Below are positions 25,602 through 34,397 of a DNA stretch of 37,128 nucleotides, piece by piece (position 1 is the first letter of the stretch; each line of letters begins with the position of its first letter). The notes below the pieces were generated by a model that searched no databases, was not told where the DNA came from, and was given only the letters and a program-made list of their open reading frames with translations. The translations under genes and the position numbers were made by a program. This DNA comes from Bacteroidales bacterium (GTDB taxonomy: Bacteria > Bacteroidota > Bacteroidia > Bacteroidales > VadinHA17), in assembly GCA_025454775.1 (NCBI GenBank), contig JALONU010000038.1, forward strand, positions 1 to 37,128, read 5' to 3'.

Positions 25602-25609
25602 TATATTTG
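25602..25609 (+). promoter_or_regulatory. Predicted -7 element of gldJ
   Basis: TATATTTG (full TAnnTTTG match), with a predicted start near 25616 and a 25-nt leader. No -33 box at the normal spacing. Confidence 0.45.
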
Positions 25610-25640
25610 AACTTCTTATAGGCTTTAAAACAAAACAGAT

Positions 25641-27158
25641 ATGCGTAGATTCAGAGTATTAGCGGTAGTTTTCTTAGCTTCACTCTTTCTTGTGTCCTGC
25701 AGTTTATTCAGGAAGAAGGGTGATTCAAACGTCTCCCCTACAACGGGTTGGGAATACAACAACCCCGACAACGGAGGATTTGAAGTAGCTATCGGTGCAG
25801 AGCAGCAGACGGGGCCGGGCCTGGTTCTCATCGAGGGAGGCAGGTTCACAATGGGACAGGTTACCCAGGATGTTCTGTTCGACTGGAACAACAAGCCGAG
25901 AACAGTCACGGTTTCATCCTTCTATATGGATGAGACTGAGATAACAAATACGGATTACCGGGAATATCTCTACTGGCTGCGCAGGGTATATGTCGACTAC
26001 CCGGAAGTTTACAGGCGCTCGCTTCCCGACACCCTCGTCTGGAGAAGCCCCATGGGATTCAATGACCCCTATGTCCAGTACTATTTCAGGCACCCCTCAT
26101 ATAACCAGTATCCCGTTGTTGGGGTCAGCTGGGTTCAGGCAAACGATTACTGCCTCTGGAGAAGCGACAGGGTTAATGAACAGCTTCTCGTAGATGAGGG
26201 AGAGCTAAGCCCGAATCCCAACCAGACAAACCAGGATAACTTCAACACAGAAGCATACCTTGCCGGACAATATGAGGGAGTCACAAACAAACTCAGGGAA
26301 AGCCTGAACCCGAATCAGACGGAAAGAAGGACAAACTTTGAGGACGGACTGCTGCTTCCCAGCTACAGGCTTCCTACCGAGGCAGAATGGGAGTTTGCAG
26401 CCTATGCACTCAGGGGTACGACCTTTGAGGAAAGGATTTACGAGAGAAGGATCTATCCATGGGACGGGGATAATGTAAGGAATTCAACACCGAGGTACAG
26501 GGGCGAGATGATGTCTAACTTCGTCCGCGGCAGGGGCGACATGATGGGTGTTGCAGGAAGCCTCAACGATAACGCAAGCATAACCAGTGAGGTGAGATCA
26601 TACTGGCCTAACGATTACGGACTATACTGCATGGCAGGCAACGTGAACGAGTGGGTGCAGGACGTTTACCGCGCCCTCTCCTTCGAAGACGTAGATGAGT
26701 TCAACCCCTTCAGGGGAAATGTTTACACCGACCTGCGCCGCGATGCAAACGGGAAAGTGGTGACTAAAGGCAACCTCGGAAGGCTTTATGTTGATACAGT
26801 AAAGGCTGTCGACGTTGCAACAAGGCACAATTACCAGAAAGGCGACTACAGGAATTTCAGGGACGGGGATCAGAAGTCCTCAATCTCGGCAGGCGACGAG
26901 TGGTATACCGACGACGATCCGGATAACAAGAAGGGATCCTGGAGAATGTACGCCCAGAGAGAAGCCTCAGAAACACAGTCAGCCGACTTCATAACCCTCA
27001 TCAACGACTACGCCAGGGTTTACAAGGGAGGTTCGTGGAAGGACAGGGCTTACTGGCTGAATCCTTCGACAAGAAGATTCCTCGACCAGAATGAATCGCG
27101 CGACGACATCGGATTCCGCTGCGCTATGATAAGGGTCGGAAGTCCTACAGGTTTCTGA
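25641..27158 (+). CDS. gldJ: Gliding motility/T9SS lipoprotein GldJ (SUMF1 fold)
   Basis: A 505-residue lipoprotein: the signal RRFRVLAVVFLASLFLVSC places the lipidated Cys at 20. The mature part has the formylglycine-generating-enzyme (SUMF1) fold, with GLVLIEGGRFTMGQ, SFYMDETEITNTDYREYL, YPVVGVSWVQANDYCLWR, YRLPTEAEWEFAAYA, MAGNVNEWVQDVY and RVYKGGSWKDRAYWL. In GldJ and GldK/PorK this fold is structural: the proteins associate with the T9SS ring or the gliding tracks. GldJ is preferred over PorK because of the N-terminal TTGWEYNNPDNGGFEV block and the position between porU/porV and murF, not with porLMN. Its presence suggests an intact T9SS and possibly gliding. Confidence 0.88.
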   Translation: MRRFRVLAVVFLASLFLVSCSLFRKKGDSNVSPTTGWEYNNPDNGGFEVAIGAEQQTGPGLVLIEGGRFTMGQVTQDVLFDWNNKPRTVTVSSFYMDETEITNTDYREYLYWLRRVYVDYPEVYRRSLPDTLVWRSPMGFNDPYVQYYFRHPSYNQYPVVGVSWVQANDYCLWRSDRVNEQLLVDEGELSPNPNQTNQDNFNTEAYLAGQYEGVTNKLRESLNPNQTERRTNFEDGLLLPSYRLPTEAEWEFAAYALRGTTFEERIYERRIYPWDGDNVRNSTPRYRGEMMSNFVRGRGDMMGVAGSLNDNASITSEVRSYWPNDYGLYCMAGNVNEWVQDVYRALSFEDVDEFNPFRGNVYTDLRRDANGKVVTKGNLGRLYVDTVKAVDVATRHNYQKGDYRNFRDGDQKSSISAGDEWYTDDDPDNKKGSWRMYAQREASETQSADFITLINDYARVYKGGSWKDRAYWLNPSTRRFLDQNESRDDIGFRCAMIRVGSPTGF

Positions 27159-27179
27159 TATATGTGATACCATAATATA

Positions 27180-27207
27180 AATGGGGCTTCAGGTAAGCCC
27201 CATTTTT
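27180..27207 (+). terminator. Intrinsic terminator after gldJ
   Basis: AATGGGGCTT, a 5-nt loop (CAGGT), AAGCCCCATT with a run of T. The stem is 10 bp. It lies 22 bp after the gldJ stop and separates gldJ from murF. Confidence 0.88.
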
Positions 27208-27226
27208 ATCGATAGCCATCCCGTAC

Positions 27227-28519
27227 ATGAAAACAGATCAGCTCTACGATCTCTTCAGGAAATCCGCCGGTGTATCAACGGATTCGAGGAACATAGCCGA
27301 AGGCCAGATATTTTTCGCCCTCTGGGGTGATAACTTCAACGGCAACAAATTCGCCGCAGATGCGCTCGAAAAAGGCGCCTCTTGGGCCGTGATCGACGAT
27401 CCTGCATTTGAGACAGAAAAGACAATTCTTGTCGATGACACTCTGGCCGAACTGCAGGCACTGGCAGCACACCACAGGAAGGAAATGAACGTACAGGTGC
27501 TGGCTATTACCGGGACCAACGGTAAGACCACCACCAAGGAACTCATCTCGGCAATACTTTCACGTAAATTCAGGGTGCATTCCACCCAGGGCAACCTGAA
27601 CAACCATATAGGAGTACCTCTTACAATACTTTCAGCTCCTGACGATACCGAAATAATGGTGATAGAAATGGGGGCCAATCACCTTGGAGAGATAAGAACA
27701 CTATGCCTCATAGCAAAACCCGATTACGGTATAGTAACCAACATCAGCACTGCTCATATTGAAGGCTTCGGTTCATATGAAGGAGTCGTAAAAGCCAAAA
27801 CAGAGCTCTTTGAACATCTTCGCAAGGTAAACGGCATAGCGCTTTACAACGACAGGGACCCGGTGATCTCCGAGAAGATCTACAGACTGGTGAACAGGGC
27901 TGTCCCTTTCTCGGATCCGACAGGCATCGGACTGAGCCTGAGTGCCTCGCCTTCTGATGGACACCTGCACATCAGGGCTGAGTACCAGCACAGGACATGG
28001 GAGATCAGGACCAACCTCTTCGGGAAGTTCAATCTTGAGAATATCAGGGCTGCCATGGCCACAGGGCTTTTCTTCGGTGTCGATCCCGACAGTATAACCG
28101 GGGAAATTGAAAAATACAGTCCACGGAACAACAGGTCGCAGATAATGGAAACCGGGAAGAATGTCCTGGTATGTGATGCCTACAATGCAAATCCCGTGAG
28201 CATGAAATCGGCCATCGAATCATTTGCGGCCATTCAGGCCGAAAGGAAGATATGCATACTCGGCGACATGCTCGAGCTTGGCGACAAGAGCGAAGAGGAA
28301 CATATGGCAATACACAAAGTGCTCTCCGACAATAATTTAAGAGATGTTATGCTGGTTGGACCTGTTTTCTGCAAGGTCTCGGCAGGCTTCCGTTTCAAGA
28401 CATTCCGCGATACCGACAGGCTCAAGGAATTCCTGAAAGCCAAACCGCTTAAAGGCTGCCACATACTCATCAAGGGATCACGCGGGATTGCGCTTGAACA
28501 GATCTATAGCCTGCTTTGA
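27227..28519 (+). CDS. murF: UDP-N-acetylmuramoyl-tripeptide--D-alanyl-D-alanine ligase
   Basis: Adds D-Ala-D-Ala to the UDP-MurNAc tripeptide, the last cytoplasmic step of peptidoglycan precursor synthesis. The 430-residue product has the Mur N-terminal domain (STDSRNIAEGQIFFAL), the ATP loop AITGTNGKTTTKEL (about 93-106), IEMGANHLGEI, NISTAHIEGFGS and the C-terminal domain with YNANPVSMKSAIE and GDMLELG. Length matches MurF in this phylum. It begins 19 bp after the gldJ terminator; I do not see a clear -7 box, so read-through or a weak promoter is possible. The stop is one base from that of the convergent phosphoesterase gene. Confidence 0.96.
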   Translation: MKTDQLYDLFRKSAGVSTDSRNIAEGQIFFALWGDNFNGNKFAADALEKGASWAVIDDPAFETEKTILVDDTLAELQALAAHHRKEMNVQVLAITGTNGKTTTKELISAILSRKFRVHSTQGNLNNHIGVPLTILSAPDDTEIMVIEMGANHLGEIRTLCLIAKPDYGIVTNISTAHIEGFGSYEGVVKAKTELFEHLRKVNGIALYNDRDPVISEKIYRLVNRAVPFSDPTGIGLSLSASPSDGHLHIRAEYQHRTWEIRTNLFGKFNLENIRAAMATGLFFGVDPDSITGEIEKYSPRNNRSQIMETGKNVLVCDAYNANPVSMKSAIESFAAIQAERKICILGDMLELGDKSEEEHMAIHKVLSDNNLRDVMLVGPVFCKVSAGFRFKTFRDTDRLKEFLKAKPLKGCHILIKGSRGIALEQIYSLL

Positions 28520-28520
28520 T

Positions 28521-29678
28521 TTAATTGCTGCCGGTAAAGCTGATATTGACAAGCAGGATCTCCGACCTGCTTGCAGACCTTATTCTGGGTCCCCAGATAC
28601 CGAATCCTGATGAGACAATAACCTGGGTGTTTCCGATCTTCCGGTATCCGTAGCTTACTTCGAATATTGCCCTGGTAAAGTAGTTCAGCGGCCAGAACTG
28701 GCCGTTATGGGTGTGCCCCGACAGCTGAAGGTCGGCTCCGGCATCGACAGCTTCTCCCAGGTTTACAGGCTGATGGTCAAGAACGATCACGGGCTTTGTG
28801 CTGTCTGTACCCTGTAAGAGCTCACTAAGGGGCTTCCTCTCCGCCGGGGAATATCTGCGGGAATCCCTGTCAATCCTTCCGGCCACCTGGATACCTCCCG
28901 GCAGGATCACTATCTCATCTTTCAGAACCCTGATACCCTTGCTTTCAATATAAGGGATTGTCCTTCCGGCTCCTCCTATGAATTCATGATTTCCTGTAAT
29001 AGCATATAAGCCGTCCGTTGTTTCCGGGATCCTGAAATGCTTCAGAAGGTCTCCCCTCAGAACAGGCCCCAGTTCCCCGTCGATGATATCGCCGAGCAGG
29101 AAAACAACATCAGGCTTCAGCTCCTGCAGGATTTCCGAGAGCTTAACCATGCTTCTCTTCCTGATAATGCTTCCCAGGTGAATATCGGAAACGGCAGCTA
29201 TACGAAGCTTCTCAACGCCATCCGTTTTCTTGTTTATCGAAACATTGTACTCTCTTACCTTCGGGATGACAGCATTAATGAATCCCCCTGCGATAAGGAA
29301 AAAAGACGCCGATGCAACAGCAATAAATGACCACTTGCGATAGCCGGGCATGATCTCCGGTGTCAGGACTCCTGTGAGGCGCAGAACCAGTCCGGCAATA
29401 TCTGTCAGCAGGAAGAAGAAGAAACCGTAAACAAGGAAGGCCAGCCAGAACCCTCCGGCTATGTTGAGTATGTCGGTGAAGACTGTTGAATGCCTCACCT
29501 CTAGGAACTTAGCGGCGATGAACGTCAGGGCTGCCGCCGAGAATATTATTGTGTAGGCAAGCTTGTTGTCACGGGCATAGGCTATTGCATTGTATCCCTT
29601 GAAGAATATGTACAGGTTTCCCGCGAAATAAACAGAGAATACAACCAGGAAGAATACCACGAACTGATGTGTTTTCAT
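28521..29678 (-). CDS. Membrane-bound calcineurin-like metallophosphoesterase (YkuE-like)
   Basis: 385 residues. Four hydrophobic segments occupy the first ~140 residues (about 5-25, 41-57, 72-100, 116-138). The phosphoesterase domain follows, with the dinuclear metal motifs in order: SDIHLG (164-169), LGDIIDG, GNHEF, LDHQP and SGHTHNGQFWP. This layout matches YkuE/YaeI-type enzymes, some of which act on UDP-diacylglucosamine or other phospholipid-like substrates; the substrate here is not known. It overlaps the upstream glycosyltransferase by 4 bp (ATGA) and is the last gene of the phoH operon. Its neighbours (lipid acyltransferase, glycosyltransferase) favour an envelope-lipid role. Confidence 0.88.
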   Translation of the reverse strand: MKTHQFVVFFLVVFSVYFAGNLYIFFKGYNAIAYARDNKLAYTIIFSAAALTFIAAKFLEVRHSTVFTDILNIAGGFWLAFLVYGFFFFLLTDIAGLVLRLTGVLTPEIMPGYRKWSFIAVASASFFLIAGGFINAVIPKVREYNVSINKKTDGVEKLRIAAVSDIHLGSIIRKRSMVKLSEILQELKPDVVFLLGDIIDGELGPVLRGDLLKHFRIPETTDGLYAITGNHEFIGGAGRTIPYIESKGIRVLKDEIVILPGGIQVAGRIDRDSRRYSPAERKPLSELLQGTDSTKPVIVLDHQPVNLGEAVDAGADLQLSGHTHNGQFWPLNYFTRAIFEVSYGYRKIGNTQVIVSSGFGIWGPRIRSASRSEILLVNISFTGSN

Positions 29679-30709
29679 TTAGCAAAGTTTGTTTTCATGC
29701 TGCGAAAAGTTCGTCTGCGCATGACATAAAACCCGAAAACGATGCTCTTGTTCAAAACAGGTTCCGGGTTTTCAAAGCTTCCCAGTCTTTTTATTTCTTC
29801 CCTTTTTCTGTTCAGTTCGCTTAATTCCTTTCCTGCGTCGCGGTGAGCCCTTAAAACTGCTATGAAACTTCTGACCTGTCCTTTCAGGAGGAAAAAGAAT
29901 GCAGCAACGCCGTCGAGTATCTTTCTTATGAAAATTACCTTGCGGAAGCTGCTTTCGGGAAGGTTTTTGTACAGCAGCCTGATACTGTTGCGGAAGTTAA
30001 GATAAGTCTTGAAAGGCGAGCTGTAGGGAAGGGCTCCACCCCCGACATGAAATACCACGGAGAGGGGGATGCAGGTTATCCTGTACCCTGCCCGGTGAAA
30101 TCTCCAGCAGAGATCTATTTCCTCCATATGTGCAAAGAAGTCAGGGTCAAATCCTCCGCATTTTACCCAGGCTTCACGGCGGACAGCCATGCATGCTCCC
30201 GACGACCAGAATACTTCCGCAGGGTGGTCATACTGTCCCTCATCCTTTTCAGTCACGTTAAAAACCCTCCCCCTGCAGAACGGGTACCCGTACATGTCGA
30301 TGAAGCCTCCGGCCGCACCGGCATATTCAAATTGGTCCCGTTTGCTCCACGACAGTATCTTCGGCTGGCATGATGCGACATCCGGATTTTCGTCAAGATG
30401 GCTGATCAGGGGTCCGAGCCATCCGGGTGTGACCTCGATGTCGCTGTTCACCAGTACATAGTATTTAGCCTCTATGCGGGAAAGAGCAATGTTATAGCCT
30501 TCTGCAAAGCCATGGTTCTTCCCAAGCCTGATTACATTCACCCGACTGAAGCTTTGTTCTATCCATTCACACGAGCCGTCATCCGATCCGTTATCGGCTA
30601 CAAAAACCGATGTGTCATCACAAGAAGACCTTTCGGCAAGGCTGCCGAGGAAGCTTTTAAGGAATTCAAGTCCGTTCCAGTTCAGTATTACTACAGCCGT
30701 TTTAAGCAT
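29675..30709 (-). CDS. Family 2 glycosyltransferase
   Basis: A 344-residue GT2 enzyme. The start LKTAVVILNWNGLEFLKSFL, the VADNGSDDGS loop (about 37-46), the DXD-like VNSDIEV (D90) and the EEIDLCWRFHRAGY motif define the GT-A domain. A C-terminal hydrophobic/basic part (FIRKILDGVAAFFFLLKGQVR) may lie along the membrane. It resembles the glycosyltransferase at 1871..2752 in family only. It starts 8 bp inside the acyltransferase gene and overlaps the phosphoesterase start by 4 bp. The sugar and acceptor cannot be inferred; a surface polysaccharide or glycolipid is likely from the context. Confidence 0.86.
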   Translation of the reverse strand: MLKTAVVILNWNGLEFLKSFLGSLAERSSCDDTSVFVADNGSDDGSCEWIEQSFSRVNVIRLGKNHGFAEGYNIALSRIEAKYYVLVNSDIEVTPGWLGPLISHLDENPDVASCQPKILSWSKRDQFEYAGAAGGFIDMYGYPFCRGRVFNVTEKDEGQYDHPAEVFWSSGACMAVRREAWVKCGGFDPDFFAHMEEIDLCWRFHRAGYRITCIPLSVVFHVGGGALPYSSPFKTYLNFRNSIRLLYKNLPESSFRKVIFIRKILDGVAAFFFLLKGQVRSFIAVLRAHRDAGKELSELNRKREEIKRLGSFENPEPVLNKSIVFGFYVMRRRTFRSMKTNFAK

Positions 30710-31586
30710 CGGGCTTTTCCCTCTTATGTTTCCATCTCCGGTGACTCCAGATCCAGTATTCCGGTTTCTCCCTTATGATTTCCTCCAGTCTCCTTACGTG
30801 TGTTTCAGTTATCAGATGTTCCGGGAGACCTTTTGTATGTTCGAAGAGGAGTTCTACTGTGAGGTAATATTTCCCGCGCTTTTCCCTTGTAATATTGAAC
30901 AGAACCATTGCCATGTCGTATTTGGAGGCAATTTTTTCGGCGCCCAGATAGACGGGTGTATCCTGGTTGAGGAAGGTAGTCCAGAATTTAATATCCCCTT
31001 TGGGAGGTGTCTGGTCAGTAAGGAATGAGTATAAAGCCCTGACATTGTTTTTCCTGTTCTCAATAACTTCCCTGACCACGTGCTGCATGGGTGTCACGGA
31101 CATCCCGAACCTGGTCCTGTTTTTTATCATGTATTTATCGAAGTGTTTGTTGGCCAGCGGCTTATATATTGAAACGAATTTGTATGGGGCCCACAGCGGA
31201 AGTGTCACCAGCCACTCCCAGTTGCTATAATGACCAAGTACGGCCGCGACATCTCTTCCTTCATTGAAGAGCTTTTCAAGCAGTTCAGGATTCTTATGAG
31301 GCACTCTCTTCATAAGCTCGCCTGCACTCATGTGGTTCATTTTGAAAGTTTCAATGAACAGGTCGCAGAGATAGCGGTAGAATTTTTTCTCGATGGAAAG
31401 GATCTCCCCGGTGTTCTTTTCAGGGAAGGAATTTGTGAGGTTTTCCCTGACCACTTTTCTCCTGTAGCCCGGGAAATAATACATAAAGAAATATATAAGG
31501 TCGGAAAGCAGATAAAGCACATTCAGGGGTAGAAGTGTGATTATCCGGATGAATGCATAGAATATGTAAAAACCTAGTGCTCCCAT
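30702..31586 (-). CDS. LpxL/HtrB-like lipid A acyltransferase family protein
   Basis: A 294-residue member of the lysophospholipid/lipid A late acyltransferase family. A hydrophobic N-terminus (about 4-40) anchors it to the inner membrane. The catalytic motif is LGHYSNWEW (His119, Glu124). Later motifs PPKGDIKFWTTFLNQDTPVY (substrate loop) and YWIWSHRRWKHK (C-terminal signature) agree with the family. Bacteroidetes usually carry one such enzyme, which adds the secondary acyl chain to lipid A. It lies 13 bp after the inositol monophosphatase gene. Confidence 0.9.
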   Translation of the reverse strand: MGALGFYIFYAFIRIITLLPLNVLYLLSDLIYFFMYYFPGYRRKVVRENLTNSFPEKNTGEILSIEKKFYRYLCDLFIETFKMNHMSAGELMKRVPHKNPELLEKLFNEGRDVAAVLGHYSNWEWLVTLPLWAPYKFVSIYKPLANKHFDKYMIKNRTRFGMSVTPMQHVVREVIENRKNNVRALYSFLTDQTPPKGDIKFWTTFLNQDTPVYLGAEKIASKYDMAMVLFNITREKRGKYYLTVELLFEHTKGLPEHLITETHVRRLEEIIREKPEYWIWSHRRWKHKREKPDA

Positions 31587-31599
31587 TGGGTGCGAACTG

Positions 31600-32397
31600 C
31601 TATTCCTGCATAAATTTACTCACAATTTCGAGAAATTCAGGAAAAACAAGACCTCCGGCAGCCACTATCTCCTTTCCGTCGAGTTTCCGCTCATTACCGG
31701 AAAAGTCGCTTACCCTGCCTCCTGCTTCCCTCAGGATTATGATACCTGCGGCAACATCCCAGACCTTGAGGTCGTATTCATAGAATGCTTCGAAGCGTCC
31801 GCAGGCAATATAGGACAGATCGACCGAAGCCGACCCCAGTCTCCTTATGCCGTGTGTTGTTTTGCAGAACAGGGAGAGGAGATCTATATATTTATCCATA
31901 CGGCTGAAGTCGTTGTAGGGAAATCCCGTTGCAATGAGGCTTTCTGCCAGGGTCGATACTGAAGATACCCTGACAGGCTTACCGTTTAGCCGGGCGCCGC
32001 CGTCTTTCCATGCCGTGAAGAGTTCGTTGCATCCGACGTTGCAAACGACGCCCATAACTGGTTCGTCGTTGTCGGTGAGGGCTACGCTGATGCCATAGGG
32101 ATTCAGGTGGTGAACGAAATTGGTAGTACCGTCAAGCGGGTCAATGACCCAGTTATACCTGACGCCCTTGCCCGAAGCCGTACCTTCCTCGGTAATGAAG
32201 CCTGCCTCCGGGAGGATGGGAGCGAGCATCTCAACAAGCATTTTTTCGGATCCCTTGTCGACGTACGATACCAGGTCGTTCAGACCTTTTGTTTCCATTC
32301 GGCCGATATCAAAATTGCCGGATTCGGCAAGGATGAACTTTTCGGTTTCAAGAACTACCTTCACGGCTTCGTTACAGATTCTTTCCAGGTCAGTCAT
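31600..32397 (-). CDS. Inositol monophosphatase family protein (SuhB-like)
   Basis: A Mg2+-dependent, Li+-sensitive-type phosphatase of 265 residues. Metal ligands are in FITEEGTA (E70/E71), WVIDPLDGTTNFVH (D86, D89) and KVWDVAAGIIILREAGG. These match IMPases; a role with inositol phosphate, histidinol phosphate or in ribosome/rRNA handling (as for SuhB) cannot be chosen by eye. The track start at 32406 is TTG; the ATG at 32397 (MTDLERICNEAV) is preferred and lies directly after the mtaB stop. Fourth gene of the phoH operon. Confidence 0.92.
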   Translation of the reverse strand: MTDLERICNEAVKVVLETEKFILAESGNFDIGRMETKGLNDLVSYVDKGSEKMLVEMLAPILPEAGFITEEGTASGKGVRYNWVIDPLDGTTNFVHHLNPYGISVALTDNDEPVMGVVCNVGCNELFTAWKDGGARLNGKPVRVSSVSTLAESLIATGFPYNDFSRMDKYIDLLSLFCKTTHGIRRLGSASVDLSYIACGRFEAFYEYDLKVWDVAAGIIILREAGGRVSDFSGNERKLDGKEIVAAGGLVFPEFLEIVSKFMQE

Positions 32398-32398
32398 T

Positions 32399-33706
32399 TC
32401 AGTCAATTATGTCAATACTCATCCTGTTTTCTCCGGAGAGCTCTTTAAGCTTCACCTTTCTTATTGTTCCCGCAAGAGCTGAATTCCATGGATATTCCAC
32501 CCTGATATAGTTTTCTGTATACCCTGTTATCATTCCTTCCGAGCGCGTCCTTTCAAAAAGGACCCCGGCGGTTCTATTCTTGTTGAGAAGGAGGAATTCC
32601 TTATGCTTTTTACGGGAAAGCCCGGTGAGCATCCTGCTTCTTATGTCCTTTGTTTCACGGGTTACCCTACCTGTCATTCCGGAAGCTCTTGTTCCCGGAC
32701 GTTCAGAGAAGGTGAATACATGCAGGTAGGAAAGCGGCAGGGATTCCAGGAAGGTGTATGTTTCTTCCGCATCCTGATCAGTCTCTCCGGGAAATCCTGT
32801 AATCACGTCTGCGCCAAGGCCGGCAAGAGGTATCCTTCTTTTCACCTGTTCCACTCTTCCGCTGAAAAGCTCTCTCCTGTACCTCCTTCCCATCAGTGCA
32901 AGCATCCTGTTGCAGCCGCTCTGCAGCGGTATATGGAAGTGGGGGAGGACCTTGCTGTTATCTGCACAGAAAGCTATCAGCTCGTCGGTCAGCAGGTTGG
33001 GCTCTATGGAGGAGATCCTGAATCTTTCTATGCCCCTGACCCTGACAAGTTCCCTCATAAGCCCGGTGAATGTATCTCCTGTGCTTTTTCCGAAATCGCC
33101 TACGTTAACTCCGGTTATAACGATCTCCTTTATTCCTGCTGACGCGATGGTTTCCGCTTCGGCAACAAGTGTTCCTATGTCCGGGTTCCTGCTTTGTCCT
33201 CTTGCAAGCGGAATGGTACAATATGAGCAGCCGTAGTCGCATCCATCCTGTACTTTCAGGAAGGATCGTGTGCGGTCTCCGGCAGACCATGAAGGGATGA
33301 AGGGACCGGATGCCGATACTTCGCAGGAATGAACCTCGGCTTTTTTCTTTTTGCCCAGTTCTGAGATATACCTGGCAGCGTCAAATTTCTCATTTGTTCC
33401 GAGAACCAGGTCCACACCAGGTATTAAAGCAATTTCCTGGGGCCGCAGCTGGGCATAGCACCCTACCACCGCAATGAATGCACCGGGCGACTGGTTGATG
33501 AACTTCCTGATGGCCTGTTTGCATTTCCTGTCGGCAGTATCGGTCACCGAGCATGTGTTTATTACGTAAATATCCGCTTGTGAAGATGCAGGAACCCTTT
33601 CAAACTGATCCTCCGGGAACGACCGGGATATCGTGGAGGTTTCCGTAAAATTGAGCTTGCAGCCAAGTGTGTGAAAAGCTATTTTCTTTCGGGGAGGATT
33701 ATTCAT
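32399..33706 (-). CDS. mtaB: tRNA N6-threonylcarbamoyladenosine(37) methylthiotransferase MtaB
   Basis: A radical-SAM enzyme that turns t6A37 into ms2t6A37 in ANN-decoding tRNAs. The 435-residue product has the N-terminal UPF0004 domain with three cluster cysteines (HTLGCKLNFTE, VINTCSVTD, VVGCYAQL). The radical-SAM motif is CDYGCSYCTIPLARGQSRN, followed by the HIPLQSGCNRMLALMGRRY loop. A C-terminal TRAM-like segment ends the protein. The YgfZ/MiaB relative is excluded because the start is the HTLGCK(L/V)N type of MtaB. It lies 16 bp downstream of the DUF1080 gene and its stop touches the next start. Confidence 0.95.
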   Translation of the reverse strand: MNNPPRKKIAFHTLGCKLNFTETSTISRSFPEDQFERVPASSQADIYVINTCSVTDTADRKCKQAIRKFINQSPGAFIAVVGCYAQLRPQEIALIPGVDLVLGTNEKFDAARYISELGKKKKAEVHSCEVSASGPFIPSWSAGDRTRSFLKVQDGCDYGCSYCTIPLARGQSRNPDIGTLVAEAETIASAGIKEIVITGVNVGDFGKSTGDTFTGLMRELVRVRGIERFRISSIEPNLLTDELIAFCADNSKVLPHFHIPLQSGCNRMLALMGRRYRRELFSGRVEQVKRRIPLAGLGADVITGFPGETDQDAEETYTFLESLPLSYLHVFTFSERPGTRASGMTGRVTRETKDIRSRMLTGLSRKKHKEFLLLNKNRTAGVLFERTRSEGMITGYTENYIRVEYPWNSALAGTIRKVKLKELSGENRMSIDIID

Positions 33707-33722
33707 TCCCGGTTAAGCTGTC

Positions 33723-34391
33723 CTATTTCTTTTTTATTGCAAGGGTGACGTTCCTGAACTCCAGGTCACGGCCTTCGCTTTGCAGACATATATGTCCGCT
33801 GCTGACATTCAGTCCTGTTCCCTTGTTCTGGACCACACCATTTACAGAAACCGTAATAGTGTTACCCATGCAGACGACCTCCATCCTGTTCCATTCGCCT
33901 GCAGGCTTTTCGGACGATTCTGCCAGTTTCTTTAAGGACCTGACGGCTTTGTCCTTTCTCTCGTTCATGTCGGCGCCGCTCATGCATACGAAATCACCCG
34001 CGCTTCCTGCCTTGAGCTGGCATTCGATGCACTTTGGCCAGATCGTGTCGGGAAGCTGTGCATGAATGAACACGCCGCTGTTTGTAGGTTCTGAAGGCCA
34101 GCGCCATTCGAGGGAGAGAGTATAGTCGGAGTATGCATCTTTCGTCCTCATGTATCCGAAAGGCTCTCCTTTTATTTTGATGACACCGTCAGCTGCGGTG
34201 AATACGGTTGCAGGGTCAACGGATGCATCCCTGAGGTGGAATTCCCAGTTATTCAGGTTCTTCCCGTTAAAGAGTTTCACCGTTGCAGTTTTCGGTCCCT
34301 TTGCCTTTTTATTTGCTTTCGGTTGTGCCTGCGTCATGCCTGCGGCGATGAGCAGAACGAATATTGAAATTAAAACTGTTCTTGTTCTCAT
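33723..34391 (-). CDS. Secreted DUF1080 protein (3-keto-disaccharide hydrolase domain)
   Basis: 222 residues with a clear signal peptide (RTRTVLISIFVLLIAAGMTQA). The mature part is one DUF1080 concanavalin-like beta-sandwich, starting KLFNGKNLNNWEFHLRD and containing YSDYTLSLEWRWPSEPTNSG, VFIHAQLPD and EWNRMEVVCMGNTITVSVNG. Members of this family hydrolyse 3-keto-glycosides or bind glycans. It is the only clearly secreted, sugar-related protein in an operon that otherwise holds RNA-related and lipid-related genes. It starts 6 bp after the phoH stop. No SusC/SusD or dehydrogenase partner is nearby. Confidence 0.88.
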   Translation of the reverse strand: MRTRTVLISIFVLLIAAGMTQAQPKANKKAKGPKTATVKLFNGKNLNNWEFHLRDASVDPATVFTAADGVIKIKGEPFGYMRTKDAYSDYTLSLEWRWPSEPTNSGVFIHAQLPDTIWPKCIECQLKAGSAGDFVCMSGADMNERKDKAVRSLKKLAESSEKPAGEWNRMEVVCMGNTITVSVNGVVQNKGTGLNVSSGHICLQSEGRDLEFRNVTLAIKKK

Positions 34392-34397
34392 GTGTTT

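Noticed and set aside
27227-28519. murF and folC as duplicated genes
   Set aside because: Both have the Mur-ligase ATP loop, but their other motifs place them in separate families.
32603-33142. 179-aa plus-strand ORF
   Set aside because: Antisense shadow of mtaB.
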